DNA from: Faecalicoccus acidiformans
Lineage (GTDB): Bacteria; Bacillota_I; Bacilli_A; Erysipelotrichales; Erysipelotrichaceae
Reading direction: 5' to 3'
Assembly: GCF_014202635.1 (NCBI RefSeq)
Contig: NZ_JACHHD010000016.1
Coordinates: forward strand, 1-40,870
DNA length: 40,870 nucleotides
The translations under genes and the position numbers were made by a program. Position 1 is the stretch's first letter. Each line of letters starts with the position of its first letter. Below, one piece after another: positions 1 through 5,554 of the stretch. A model generated the notes under the pieces. It was not told the origin of the DNA. It worked only from the letters and a program-made list of their open reading frames with translations, and searched no databases.

Positions 1-92
1 TTCTTTTTCTTTTTCCGGTCTTCCGGTATATGTTTCTTCGGTGATCTGATTGAAATCAAAATACTGTTCTTTCAGCTCATAAGCTTTTTTCA
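1..92 (-). other. Open frame running off the left edge, possible transposase fragment
   Basis: Read on the minus strand this stretch is open without a stop and encodes a charged helical peptide (…KKAYELKEQYFDFNQ…, then ETYTGRPEKEKE). The pattern vaguely resembles helical parts of ISL3-type transposases, but no catalytic motif is visible and I do not trust the assignment. What is clear is that this sequence does not belong to the group II intron reverse transcriptase that begins abruptly at about base 93, so base 93 is a junction between two unrelated sequences. Confidence 0.25.
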
Positions 93-93
93 A

Positions 94-699
94 ATGGTAC
101 TGCTTGCAAAGAGCGAGAGAGCGGCTAAACGGCTACTGGAAACAAGCACAACATATCTGGAAAACAAGCTGAAGCTGACTGTCAACAGAAAGAAGAGCAA
201 AGTGACCAGTGTGTATGCGATTCGAAATTTTAAGTTCCTCGGCTTCGCATTGGGAAGGAACGGAAATGGTACATTCATTCGAGTTCATCCGAAGTCGTGG
301 AAGAAGATGAAAGCCAAACTGAAAAGCCTGTCCACCCGCAGACATGTTCAGAGCGTAATACCGGCACTGTGCAAAATCAGAGAGTATATGCGAGGATGGC
401 TTAATTACTATGGAATCGCAGCGATGAAGCATGCAGTTGAAGAGCTGAATGGATGGCTATACCACAGAATACGTATGTGTATATGGAAGATGTGGAAAAG
501 GCCGAGGTCGAAGATGAAGTATCTGATGAAGCTTGGGATACCGAAGTACTATGCACATATGGCGGCTAACAGCCGCAGAGGGCATTGGTTTACATCGGCA
601 ACCAGCACAGTAAACAGAGCTTTATCAAAAGAAATACTGGTACGCAAAGGCTTTTATGATTTAGCCGATGCATACCAGCAAATGCACGTCAACTATTGA
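94..699 (+). pseudogene. ltrA: 5'-truncated group II intron reverse transcriptase/maturase (C-terminal part)
   Basis: The 201 residues correspond to the end of a group II intron-encoded protein. They begin with MVLLAKSERAA, which in intact proteins directly follows the catalytic YADD motif of the reverse transcriptase, so the fingers and palm are missing. The maturase-specific domain is recognisable (VIPALCKIREYMRGWLNYYG, then a basic region with RIRMCIWKMWKRP). No HNH endonuclease follows. The apparent ATG is only the Met of the YADDM stretch, with no ribosome binding site in front. It is followed directly by intron domains V/VI. It cannot reverse transcribe; at most the fragment could keep some RNA-binding maturase function. 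The upstream sequence at 1-92 is unrelated, so the 5' half was lost by replacement or deletion. Confidence 0.9.
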
Positions 700-772
700 A
701 ACCGCCGTATACGAGAACCGTACGTACGGTGGTGTGAGAGGACGGCGGTTAGTCACCGCCTCCTACTCGATT
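700..772 (+). ncRNA. Group II intron 3' end (domains V and VI)
   Basis: Right after the maturase stop there is a domain V-like hairpin (ACCGCCGTA pairing with TACGGTGGT, with an inner UACG/CGUA stem and a CG bulge) and then a domain VI-like hairpin (GGCGG/CCGCC inside GAGAGGA…TCCTACTC). The tail CTACTCGAT is typical of the 3' end of bacterial group II introns. Domains I-III lie on the missing 5' side, so this intron cannot splice. The 3' exon begins near base 773, inside the antitoxin-like frame on the other strand. Confidence 0.85.
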
Positions 773-885
773 TGCCAGTCAATTTTAATTTGTCTATGCT
801 TCTTTACGCAGTCATCTAAATACATATTTATCAATGTTTGATAAGGGATGCCTGAGATGATGGATCGTTCTTTTTCGAGTGACAT
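763..885 (-). pseudogene. Remnant of a CopG-family-like antitoxin
   Basis: Read on the minus strand from an ATG at 885, 40 codons end at a TAG made by the intron tail. The peptide contains SGIPYQTLINMYLDDCVKKH and then a DW-containing tail, a pattern familiar from the C-terminal helices of small CopG/ribbon-helix-helix antitoxins (…GIPYQTLI…). The N-terminal DNA-binding strand is missing, no good ribosome binding site precedes the ATG, and the last codons come from the group II intron. No partner toxin is adjacent. I infer a degraded antitoxin gene into which, or next to which, the intron inserted. Confidence 0.45.
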
Positions 886-910
886 AAAAACTAAGGAGAC
901 ACTATGTTTT

Positions 911-1183
911 TCATTTCTCTATGTCTTTTATCCATTTGCCAAATGAGATTAATTGATAGCCTTGGAAAACCAATAGGCCTTCCATGCCTATTTCGACCAC
1001 ATTGTATTCAAACATACTAACTTCAAAAGTTTTATTTCCTTCTTCAGTCATGAAAATCAATTCAAATACCTGTTCTGGTGTTGGTATTTTTCCTGGGATA
1101 CGAAAATATTCATTTTCTTTTTTATCAATCAATTTTGCGCGTAGAGATTCTCTCTTATTATTGTTTTTTGTATACCATTTCAT
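911..1183 (-). CDS. DUF2500-like small protein lacking the usual membrane anchor
   Basis: The start is taken at the ATG at 1183 because a perfect AGGAGG lies 7 bases upstream; the longer in-frame start at 1243 has none. The 90-residue product begins MKWYTKNNNKRESL. Its second half (FELIFMTEEGNKTFEVSMFEYNVVE followed by GLLVFQGYQLISF) matches the C-terminal pattern of DUF2500 proteins: a beta-rich module that writes F…G…EF.V…Y…GLL.FQG…F. Those proteins normally start with a transmembrane helix, which is absent here. Function is unknown. It is a monocistronic gene in the AT-rich accessory zone. Confidence 0.6.
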   Translation of the reverse strand: MKWYTKNNNKRESLRAKLIDKKENEYFRIPGKIPTPEQVFELIFMTEEGNKTFEVSMFEYNVVEIGMEGLLVFQGYQLISFGKWIKDIEK

Positions 1184-1315
1184 ATGAGCGCCTCCTATGT
1201 TTTTTCTACTTCTAGTATATAAATTGACATTAGCTTGTATCAATTTGTTTTTATATCACTTTTTGTTTAGGAAAGGAAAAAAGAACAATCAGATTTGTAT
1301 ATTAATATATTATAA

Positions 1316-1339
1316 TATTAGTATAAAACAATACTAATA
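1316..1339. promoter_or_regulatory. Perfect inverted repeat over the promoter of the 1353 gene
   Basis: TATTAGTAT (1316-1324) and ATACTAATA (1331-1339) are a perfect 9-bp inverted repeat with a 6-base spacer. It lies directly on a -10-like TATAAT (1311-1316) or TAGTAT (1319-1324; TTGTAT at 1295-1300 is an 18-bp-spaced -35) and ends 13 bases before the ATG at 1353. Size and position fit an operator for a dimeric repressor such as a PadR, MarR or GntR/YtrA type. No such regulator is encoded beside it. Confidence 0.55.
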
Positions 1340-1352
1340 CGAGGTTGCTATT

Positions 1353-1958
1353 ATGCAAAAAGAATGGAAACAATTAAGCAGAGAAAAAAAACAAGTTTTT
1401 TCAAAAATAAGAAATCGCATGCGAGGGATGGGTATTAATAATGCTGCGTATAACGATCTTCTAAATACAGTATTTATGGATGTTCAAAATCAGTTTTCTG
1501 AACTATCCGATTATGAAAATTATTGTCAAAAGATAGCCGAAAAAACTTTACGTAAAAACTTTTTAGAATGGTTCTTCCTGATAACGGCAGGCACATTACT
1601 CATTTTATTTATCGAAATGCTGTCAGATTTCTTATGGCTTGGAAATAATTTACCATATAATGAGATCTGTATTTCTTTATTGGACATCATCTATGGAATT
1701 AATCTATTCTTCCTTATATTTTGGATGAACCTTGTTATTTCTTGGAATACTTTCGAATTTAACTTTTATCGATGGATCCTTTGGGGTATGTATGCTTTAT
1801 TTAGTATCATCTTATTTAAAATCTTTATCCCGGATGTGGTTTTTACAATTTCACTTTATGAACTTATTCTTCTCGGAGTATTCGCTTTAGCATTTATCTT
1901 AATTTATAAATACTATAGTAAGTATCGTTATAAAAAACGCGAAACATCCGAACAGTAA
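1353..1958 (+). CDS. Hypothetical four-TM membrane protein with soluble N-terminal domain
   Basis: I do not recognise this 201-residue protein. Residues 1-70 are charged and predicted helical. Four hydrophobic segments follow at about 71-92, 106-130, 139-160 and 168-187, and a basic tail ends in KYRYKKRE, suggesting a cytoplasmic C-terminus. The layout (helical bundle, then paired TM helices) recalls DUF1129 or HAAS-domain proteins often controlled by PadR-type regulators, but I see no diagnostic motif. The ATG follows a weak GAGG. A perfect inverted repeat covers its promoter. It converges on the 1961-2317 gene with two bases between the stops. Composition is AT-rich (19 G/C in the 60 bases 1441-1500). 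Confidence 0.7.
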   Translation: MQKEWKQLSREKKQVFSKIRNRMRGMGINNAAYNDLLNTVFMDVQNQFSELSDYENYCQKIAEKTLRKNFLEWFFLITAGTLLILFIEMLSDFLWLGNNLPYNEICISLLDIIYGINLFFLIFWMNLVISWNTFEFNFYRWILWGMYALFSIILFKIFIPDVVFTISLYELILLGVFALAFILIYKYYSKYRYKKRETSEQ

Positions 1959-1960
1959 TT

Positions 1961-2317
1961 TCAAACTTTGAAGTCTTTATTTTTCAAAACAACGATAATG
2001 AGTGAAATAATCGCAATCAATATTCCAAGCGAAAAAAGTGAGATTTGAACAATTTGGTTAAATTCCACGATCCCGCCAAATAGTGCGGCCATCATACCAA
2101 ATGAAAGAAATGAATCGAGCTTGGTTCGGTTTTCAAAAGGGTTCTTTTTGCGGATATTCCATTCTACGACCAACAAGATTCCTAACATAAATACGGAGAT
2201 AGATAGACAATAAATCGTGCTCAGTTCAGGGTTCTCTTGGTTTGTAAATATGACCATAATTCCTGCTATGCTGGTAATGAAAACTGTTAAAGATTTAAAT
2301 ATCAGGTATTTTTTCAT
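1961..2317 (-). CDS. Small four-TM membrane protein paired with an XRE regulator
   Basis: The 118-residue protein is almost entirely hydrophobic, with likely TM helices near 7-24, 32-51, 67-85 and 90-111 and a short basic loop (NIRKKNPFENRTK) around 54-66. It starts 13 bases downstream of the XRE gene stop, with AAAGGAG in front, so the two are an operon. I know no function. Pairs of a membrane-tethered XRE regulator and a small membrane protein are common in Bacillota and usually uncharacterised; sensing or immunity roles are only possibilities. Confidence 0.65.
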   Translation of the reverse strand: MKKYLIFKSLTVFITSIAGIMVIFTNQENPELSTIYCLSISVFMLGILLVVEWNIRKKNPFENRTKLDSFLSFGMMAALFGGIVEFNQIVQISLFSLGILIAIISLIIVVLKNKDFKV

Positions 2318-2330
2318 AAAATGGCTCCTT

Positions 2331-2807
2331 TCAAAGCAAATCTTTTTCTAGAAAAGAAATTGCCTTTTTGATCTTTATTCGCAGTATGATTCCAAATCCC
2401 CATACAAAACCGCCGCAAACCATGATAAGTATTGTCTGAAAAATTGTTTTCGCAAAGAGTTTTGTCAGAGTAATGGTGATAATAATTCCAACAAGAATCA
2501 AAAGTTCTGTCAATATTCCAAATGTCAACAATTCCGATTTTGTCTTGAAAATTTCCATTGCGGATTGATCGCCTTGTATTAATTTCTCTTTTTCGTTCAT
2601 TTTTTTGCCATAGAGAAGTTCAGAAATTTGAATATCAAGGGCGTTGCATAAAGGTTCATATAAAGAAAGGTCCGGCATAGTTTTTCCATTTTCCCATCTG
2701 GAAATGGATTTGTCACTAACATTTAGTGTTTCTGCTAATTGCGCTTGTGTAAGACCTTTTTCTTTTCGACATTTATAAATGAATTGTCCTATATCTTTCT
2801 GGTTCAT
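2331..2807 (-). CDS. XRE-family transcriptional regulator with two C-terminal TM helices
   Basis: Residues 5-62 form a Cro/C1-type helix-turn-helix: GLTQAQLAETLNVSDKSISR is the classic helix 2/helix 3 stretch, followed by WENGKTMPD. A linker (about 66-90) leads to two transmembrane segments at about 93-115 and 121-143 and a basic tail. Total length is 158 residues. Membrane-anchored XRE proteins of this form are thought to relay envelope or peptide signals to nearby promoters; that is family knowledge, not shown here. It is the first gene of a two-gene minus-strand operon with the 118-residue membrane protein. Confidence 0.8.
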   Translation of the reverse strand: MNQKDIGQFIYKCRKEKGLTQAQLAETLNVSDKSISRWENGKTMPDLSLYEPLCNALDIQISELLYGKKMNEKEKLIQGDQSAMEIFKTKSELLTFGILTELLILVGIIITITLTKLFAKTIFQTILIMVCGGFVWGFGIILRIKIKKAISFLEKDLL

Positions 2808-2885
2808 AAATTTTTCCTCTGATTATATTCTAGTATAGCTTGTTAAAAAGAACAGGACATAAAATGAGAAAAAGCTGATTAACAT

Positions 2886-2915
2886 AAAAAAGCCTTTATC
2901 TAAAGCGATAAAGGC
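2886..2915 (-). terminator. Intrinsic terminator (minus strand)
   Basis: GCCTTTATC (2892-2900) and GATAAAGGC (2907-2915) form a 9-bp stem with a 6-base loop. On the minus strand the stem is followed by a T-run (A-run 2886-2891 on the plus strand). It would stop leftward transcription from the toxN region. The right arm resembles the tRNA operon terminator at 4733-4757 (both contain GATAAAGG or TGATAAAGG). Confidence 0.75.
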
Positions 2916-2927
2916 ACATTTTAGAGA

Positions 2928-2958
2928 TGGTGGTAATTGTCGGTATCCAGGCGAACCA
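2928..2958 (-). repeat. Decayed copy of the tRNA-Phe 3' end
   Basis: The plus-strand sequence TGGTGGT, 4 bases, GTCGG, one base, ATC, a 4-base insert, then CGAACCA repeats in order the blocks of the tRNA-Phe 3' end at 4768-4793 (TGGTGGT, 4 bases, GTCGG, one base, ATC/CGAACCA). Like the real tRNA it sits 12-15 bases from a terminator containing GATAAAGG. The T-arm no longer pairs, so it is not a functional tRNA. It fits a decayed attachment-site duplication, but the evidence is similarity by eye only. Confidence 0.4.
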
Positions 2959-3068
2959 GATAGGACTTTCTTTATACTAAGAGTATAATCAAATTAGCAT
3001 ATATTAACAAGTATTATTTTCGTTTTTTCAAATTTGGTATTTTTTCTTCAAACTAGCGGATTTGTTGA

Positions 3069-3551
3069 TTATTTATATTTACGGCATTTCTCTTCCAAAA
3101 GGAGAAAATCATTACATCTTTTTGTTAAAGAACTTGTTTCTCCACTTATTTTAAGTTTATACACCAAAGAAGCATTTTTGCGTATTTTTTCTTGAATGGA
3201 TTTTATATATCGATATTCAGCCAAAAGCAAAGATTTATATTTTGAATCTCGTTCTTTCGAAAAATTCAAGTACGTATAATCTTTAGATTGAATAGGAAAC
3301 ATATTATTAAGATTTATAACAGCATATCGTTTGATTTTAATGAAATCTAATGTCTCCTGCATTCGTTTATGTTTTTCCTTGAATGAAGAGAGAGGGGCAA
3401 AATAATCAAGTCCGTTTACTTGTAAAACAATTCCGATATATGCTCTATGATGTGTTTGATTTGCGGCTTTGTTTCTAAATAAATGTGGAGCATAGGAAGA
3501 TAGGTATTCAATATATTTTTCTGAAACTGTATATAGTTTAATGTTTTCCAT
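3069..3551 (-). CDS. toxN: Type III toxin-antitoxin system toxin, ToxN/AbiQ family endoribonuclease
   Basis: The 160-residue protein shows the ToxN/AbiQ pattern from end to end: KLYTVSEKYIEYL at residues 5-17, AYIGIVLQVNG at 37-47, the FAPLSSFKEKH segment at 51-61 (the active-site region of ToxN carries a similar PL(T/S)S…K motif), AVINLNNMFPI in the middle, and the closing FLLLEEK. Family members are sequence-specific RNases held inactive by an RNA antitoxin; many act as phage-abortive-infection systems. I place the start at the ATG at 3551, 7 bases after GAGGTG, rather than at an in-frame TTG at 3557. Upstream lie a terminator and a three-repeat RNA, exactly the type III layout. In such systems the leaky terminator sets the RNA:toxin ratio. 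Confidence 0.9.
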   Translation of the reverse strand: MENIKLYTVSEKYIEYLSSYAPHLFRNKAANQTHHRAYIGIVLQVNGLDYFAPLSSFKEKHKRMQETLDFIKIKRYAVINLNNMFPIQSKDYTYLNFSKERDSKYKSLLLAEYRYIKSIQEKIRKNASLVYKLKISGETSSLTKRCNDFLLLEEKCRKYK

Positions 3552-3564
3552 TTTCAATCACCTC

Positions 3565-3597
3565 AAAAAAATAGCAGGAACTTTTATGTGCTCCTGC
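3565..3597 (-). terminator. Attenuating terminator between RNA antitoxin and toxN
   Basis: The stem GCAGGA/TCCTGC (3592-3597 with 3574-3579), loop of 12 bases, is followed on the minus strand by TATTTTTTT and then the toxN ribosome binding site GAGGTG. A terminator at just this place is typical of type III toxin-antitoxin loci, where partial read-through gives toxin mRNA. Confidence 0.8.
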
Positions 3598-3728
3598 TTT
3601 TGTTACAATCGCATTCAGAGCAGCGAAACGCTCACTTGTAAATTTCTTGTATTGAGCTAAGAGAAGCTCGCTAAATAAATTTCTCACTTAGGGCTGAGAT
3701 ACACCCGCTGTTAAGGTATATACCTTGC
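3574..3728 (-). ncRNA. toxI: ToxI-like RNA antitoxin (about three 37-base repeats) with terminator
   Basis: On the minus strand, between the promoter and toxN, there are three tandem units of about 37 bases: 3685-3721, 3648-3684 and 3610-3647. Units two and three share AGAAATTTA. All three share an AGYGRG core followed, 8-9 bases on, by a pairing GCYC (GGG/CCC, GAGC/GCTC, GAGC/GCTC), so the stem is kept by compensating changes. Type III antitoxins are repeats of this size folding into pseudoknots that wrap the toxin. A terminator, GCAGGA (minus strand of 3592-3597) with TCCTGC (3574-3579) and a T-run (3565-3571), separates it from toxN. Confidence 0.8.
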
Positions 3729-3734
3729 AATTAA

Positions 3735-3762
3735 ATTATATCTTAGATTTTCAAATAGTCAA
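3735..3762 (-). promoter_or_regulatory. Promoter of the toxI-toxN operon
   Basis: On the minus strand TTGACT (3757-3762) is separated by 16 bp from a perfect TATAAT (3735-3740). Transcription would start near 3728, just before the first antitoxin repeat. The perfect -10 suits the high antitoxin RNA levels these systems need. Confidence 0.75.
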
Positions 3763-4033
3763 CAAATCCGATTGTTCTCAAATACAAAATCATTTTTAGA
3801 ATGTATCAATAGTTAAACCTTCGTCAAAAGATTTCGAATAATAGTATCGCCTCTACATAAATCATATTAACTTACTAACAATTCTAGGAATTAAGAAAAG
3901 CAGAAACATCCATGTATACATGTATATTATGGATATTTCTGCATGAAAATTATATTAAAGACTACAAAAAGTCGATCAAGTTTATTAACAAGTTAGGGGT
4001 GAGAAGGTTAGTCTACATCTTCTCGCCTAATTG
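3763..4033. other. Gene-free AT-rich spacer with two hairpins
   Basis: I see no gene here. A 14-bp inverted repeat with one mismatch (GCAGAAACATCCAT at 3900-3913, ATGGATATTTCTGC at 3929-3942) encloses a 15-base loop containing a near-palindrome (GTATACATGTAT). Right behind the lipoprotein stop, GGTGAGAAG (3998-4006) and CTTCTCGCC (4019-4027) form a 9-bp stem that may terminate the lipoprotein transcript, although it lacks a T-run. A plus-strand open frame at 3912-4172 has no ribosome binding site and overlaps the lipoprotein; I regard it as chance. Confidence 0.5.
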
Positions 4034-4636
4034 TCAGTTCCAATCACCTTGCTCTATAGTCTCATTTACTTTAAGCGCTGAAGGAAGTTCAGGAGATCTC
4101 CATACAGCAAGCCTTTCTCCAAGCGCATCGCCATCTTGGCGATCGGCATGTAGCATAAACTTTCCACCATAACTAGGGCTTACCTCAACATAAACATACA
4201 TTTCGGATCCATCGCTTTGTAGCATGGAATGGGCTTCACAAACGGGTACATCACCTGCAAATTTGGCTTCAACATCATAATAACCATTTTGTTCCATCCA
4301 ATTTGCTATAAAATCCAGAGCCTCTTGATTATTCCAAACTTCGTCAATATCTGAAGCTCCTATTCCTGCCAGAAGTTCATCAATAGTTAAGGTATCCGAG
4401 CTATCTTCACCGATAATTTCCGGAGTGGTAGCTTCTTGAGTTTCAACTTCTTCGGTTACTTCTGTTTCTGCTTCTTCAACAGGAGGTTCACTATTGCCGC
4501 AACCTGTCAGTCCGAAAGCCATTGTTGTCGCGATTCCTAAAGTAAAGAAGATCCGTAAGGACTTCTTATACCCCCCCACAATAAAATTCTGTGGTTTTCC
4601 ATTTTCTCTTTTTGATTTATTTGTTCCATGATTCAA
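4034..4636 (-). CDS. Hypothetical lipoprotein; 5' end with a 7-G tract puts the SD-linked ATG out of frame
   Basis: A basic start (YKKSLR), hydrophobic core and LTGC lipobox (FGLTGCGNS) mark a lipid-anchored surface protein. An acidic E/T/V-rich linker and a folded C-terminal domain of about 110 residues follow; I do not recognise that domain. Signal peptide and domain are in one frame, but that frame's first start is a TTG at 4636, only 1 base from the AGGGAGGA site (4637-4644). The ATG with proper 8-base spacing (4627-4629) is one frame off; its frame would join the signal peptide if the G-run (plus-strand C-run 4571-4577) held eight G instead of seven. This could be a slip-strand switch, a broken gene, or start at an internal GTG just before the G-run. 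Two CTATAG palindromes (4661-4666, 4677-4682) flank the minus-strand TATAAT at 4671-4676. Confidence 0.7.
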   Translation of the reverse strand: MNHGTNKSKRENGKPQNFIVGGYKKSLRIFFTLGIATTMAFGLTGCGNSEPPVEEAETEVTEEVETQEATTPEIIGEDSSDTLTIDELLAGIGASDIDEVWNNQEALDFIANWMEQNGYYDVEAKFAGDVPVCEAHSMLQSDGSEMYVYVEVSPSYGGKFMLHADRQDGDALGERLAVWRSPELPSALKVNETIEQGDWN

Positions 4637-4726
4637 TCCTCCCTAATTTACTTCATTAAACTATAGTTTTATTATACTATAGCTTTTGAAGAAAGACAGA
4701 AGAGAAATTGAGAAAAAATATCAAAA

Positions 4727-4757
4727 TAAAAAAACCTCTATCACAATGATAAAGGTT
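4727..4757 (-). terminator. Terminator of the tRNA operon
   Basis: AACCTCTATCA and TGATAAAGGTT (4733-4743 with 4747-4757, 3-base loop) form an 11-bp stem with one G-U/A-C-type irregularity; on the minus strand it is followed by a run of T (A-run from 4727). It lies 10 bases past the CCA end of tRNA-Phe. Confidence 0.85.
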
Positions 4758-4767
4758 TGTTGACAAG

Positions 4768-4843
4768 TGGTGGTCTCAGTCGGAATCGAACCAACGACAC
4801 AAGGATTTTCAGTCCTTTGCTCTACCAACTGAGCTATGAGACC
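4768..4843 (-). tRNA. tRNA-Phe (GAA)
   Basis: Acceptor stem GGTCTCA/TGAGACC, D-arm AGCTCAGTTGGTAGAGC, anticodon loop CTGAAAA giving GAA, T-arm GGTTCGATTCC, discriminator A and encoded CCA (plus-strand 4768-4770). It is the last tRNA of the seven-gene minus-strand operon, directly before the terminator. Its 3' end appears to be duplicated, in decayed form, at 2928-2958. Confidence 0.96.
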
Positions 4844-4844
4844 A

Positions 4845-4921
<77 letters not shown>

Positions 4922-4939
4922 ATGTGAAATGAAATGAAA

Positions 4940-5030
4940 TGGCGGAGAAGCTGGGATTCGAACCCAGGCGCCGCGCTAACGACCTACCGGTTTTCAAGAC
5001 CGGACCCTTCAGCCACTTGGGTACTTCTCC
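4940..5030 (-). tRNA. tRNA-Ser (TGA)
   Basis: The gene has 91 bases including CCA and a long variable arm (class II), acceptor GGAGAAG/CTTCTCC, anticodon loop TCTTGAAAA giving TGA, and discriminator G, all as expected for serine. CCA is encoded at 4940-4942. Confidence 0.95.
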
Positions 5031-5045
5031 AAAAGTTCTTGAGAA

Positions 5046-5122
5046 TGGTGGACCCTGTAGGACTCGAACCTACGACCCGCCGGTTATGAGCCGGATGCTC
5101 TGACCAACTGAGCTAAGGGTCC
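5046..5122 (-). tRNA. tRNA-Ile2 (CAT, lysidine-type) rather than elongator Met
   Basis: Acceptor GGACCCT/AGGGTCC and anticodon loop GGCTCATAACC resemble the minor isoleucine tRNA of Bacillus, whose C34 is converted to lysidine by TilS to read AUA. The neighbouring 5132-5208 gene has the GGTTCATACCC loop typical of elongator tRNA-Met, so between them this one is best read as Ile2. CCA is encoded. Confidence 0.8.
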
Positions 5123-5131
5123 AAAACTCGT

Positions 5132-5208
5132 TGGTGGCTGAGGTGAGACTCGAACTCACGACCTTCCGGGTATGAACCGGATGCTCTAGCCAACTAAGCT
5201 ACCCAGCC
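5132..5208 (-). tRNA. tRNA-Met (CAT), elongator
   Basis: Acceptor GGCTGGG/CTCAGCC (one G-U pair), anticodon stem-loop CCGGTTCATACCCGG with CAT, normal T-arm and encoded CCA. It has a fully paired acceptor, unlike the initiator at 4845-4921. Confidence 0.9.
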
Positions 5209-5221
5209 AAAAAAATAAAAA

Positions 5222-5298
5222 TGGTCGGGACGACAGGATTTGAACCTGCGACCCCTTGATCCCAAATCAAGTGCACTACCAAGCTGTGCTACGTCCCG
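5222..5298 (-). tRNA. tRNA-Pro (TGG)
   Basis: Acceptor CGGGACG/CGTCCCG, anticodon stem-loop CTTGATTTGGGATCAAG with anticodon TGG, T-arm GGTTCAAATCC, and CCA encoded at 5222-5224. Confidence 0.95.
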
Positions 5299-5310
5299 AT
5301 TAAAAAAGGA

Positions 5311-5387
5311 TGGCGCGCCCAGCAGGAGTCGAACCCACAACCTTTTGATCCGTAGTCAAACGCTCTATCCAATTGAGCTATGGGCGC
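5311..5387 (-). tRNA. tRNA-Arg (ACG)
   Basis: Acceptor GCGCCCA/TGGGCGC, anticodon loop CTACGGA giving ACG (A34 deaminated to inosine by TadA in bacteria), discriminator G, and CCA encoded at 5311-5313. It is the first tRNA of the operon, close behind its promoter. Confidence 0.95.
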
Positions 5388-5410
5388 ACATGCACGATTC
5401 GTGCCTACTT

Positions 5411-5439
5411 AATATAGCACAGCGTTTTCTCTTTTGCAA
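5411..5439 (-). promoter_or_regulatory. Promoter of the tRNA operon
   Basis: On the minus strand TTGCAA (5434-5439) and TATATT (5411-5416) are spaced by 17 bp, ending about 23 bases before tRNA-Arg. The short leader and strong spacing are as expected for a stable-RNA promoter. Confidence 0.8.
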
Positions 5440-5540
5440 ACGTTTTTTATTCTGAATGAAGAAAAAATTGTAAATCTCGTAAAATAAGATTCGTTTTTTC
5501 AAGACTATTCTGATATTTATCGTTATTTTGATTAAGGAGT

Positions 5541-5554
5541 GATATAATATAAAC
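5541..5554 (+). promoter_or_regulatory. Extended -10 promoter six bases before the nanE ATG
   Basis: TGATATAAT (5540-5548) is an extended -10 element, and its last base is six bases before the ATG at 5555. Transcription starting about seven bases downstream would begin at the ATG itself, giving a leaderless mRNA. A possible SD (AAGGAG, 5534-5539) is 15 bases from the ATG and upstream of the predicted start site, so it would not be in such a transcript. No clear -35 is visible. Confidence 0.5.

Noticed and set aside
3610-3721. The 37-base repeats read as a CRISPR array
   Set aside because: Units are contiguous with no spacers, diverge strongly, and sit between a promoter and a ToxN-family gene; type III antitoxin repeats explain them.
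3912-4172. Plus-strand 86-codon frame
   Set aside because: It has no SD and overlaps the 3' half of the lipoprotein antisense; its composition is that of the opposing gene.
5240-5455. Plus-strand 71-codon frame across the tRNA genes (NLRPLDPKSSALPSCATSRL-type peptide)
   Set aside because: This is the familiar false protein produced by reading antisense through tRNA-Pro and tRNA-Arg; no SD, and the tRNA structures explain the sequence.
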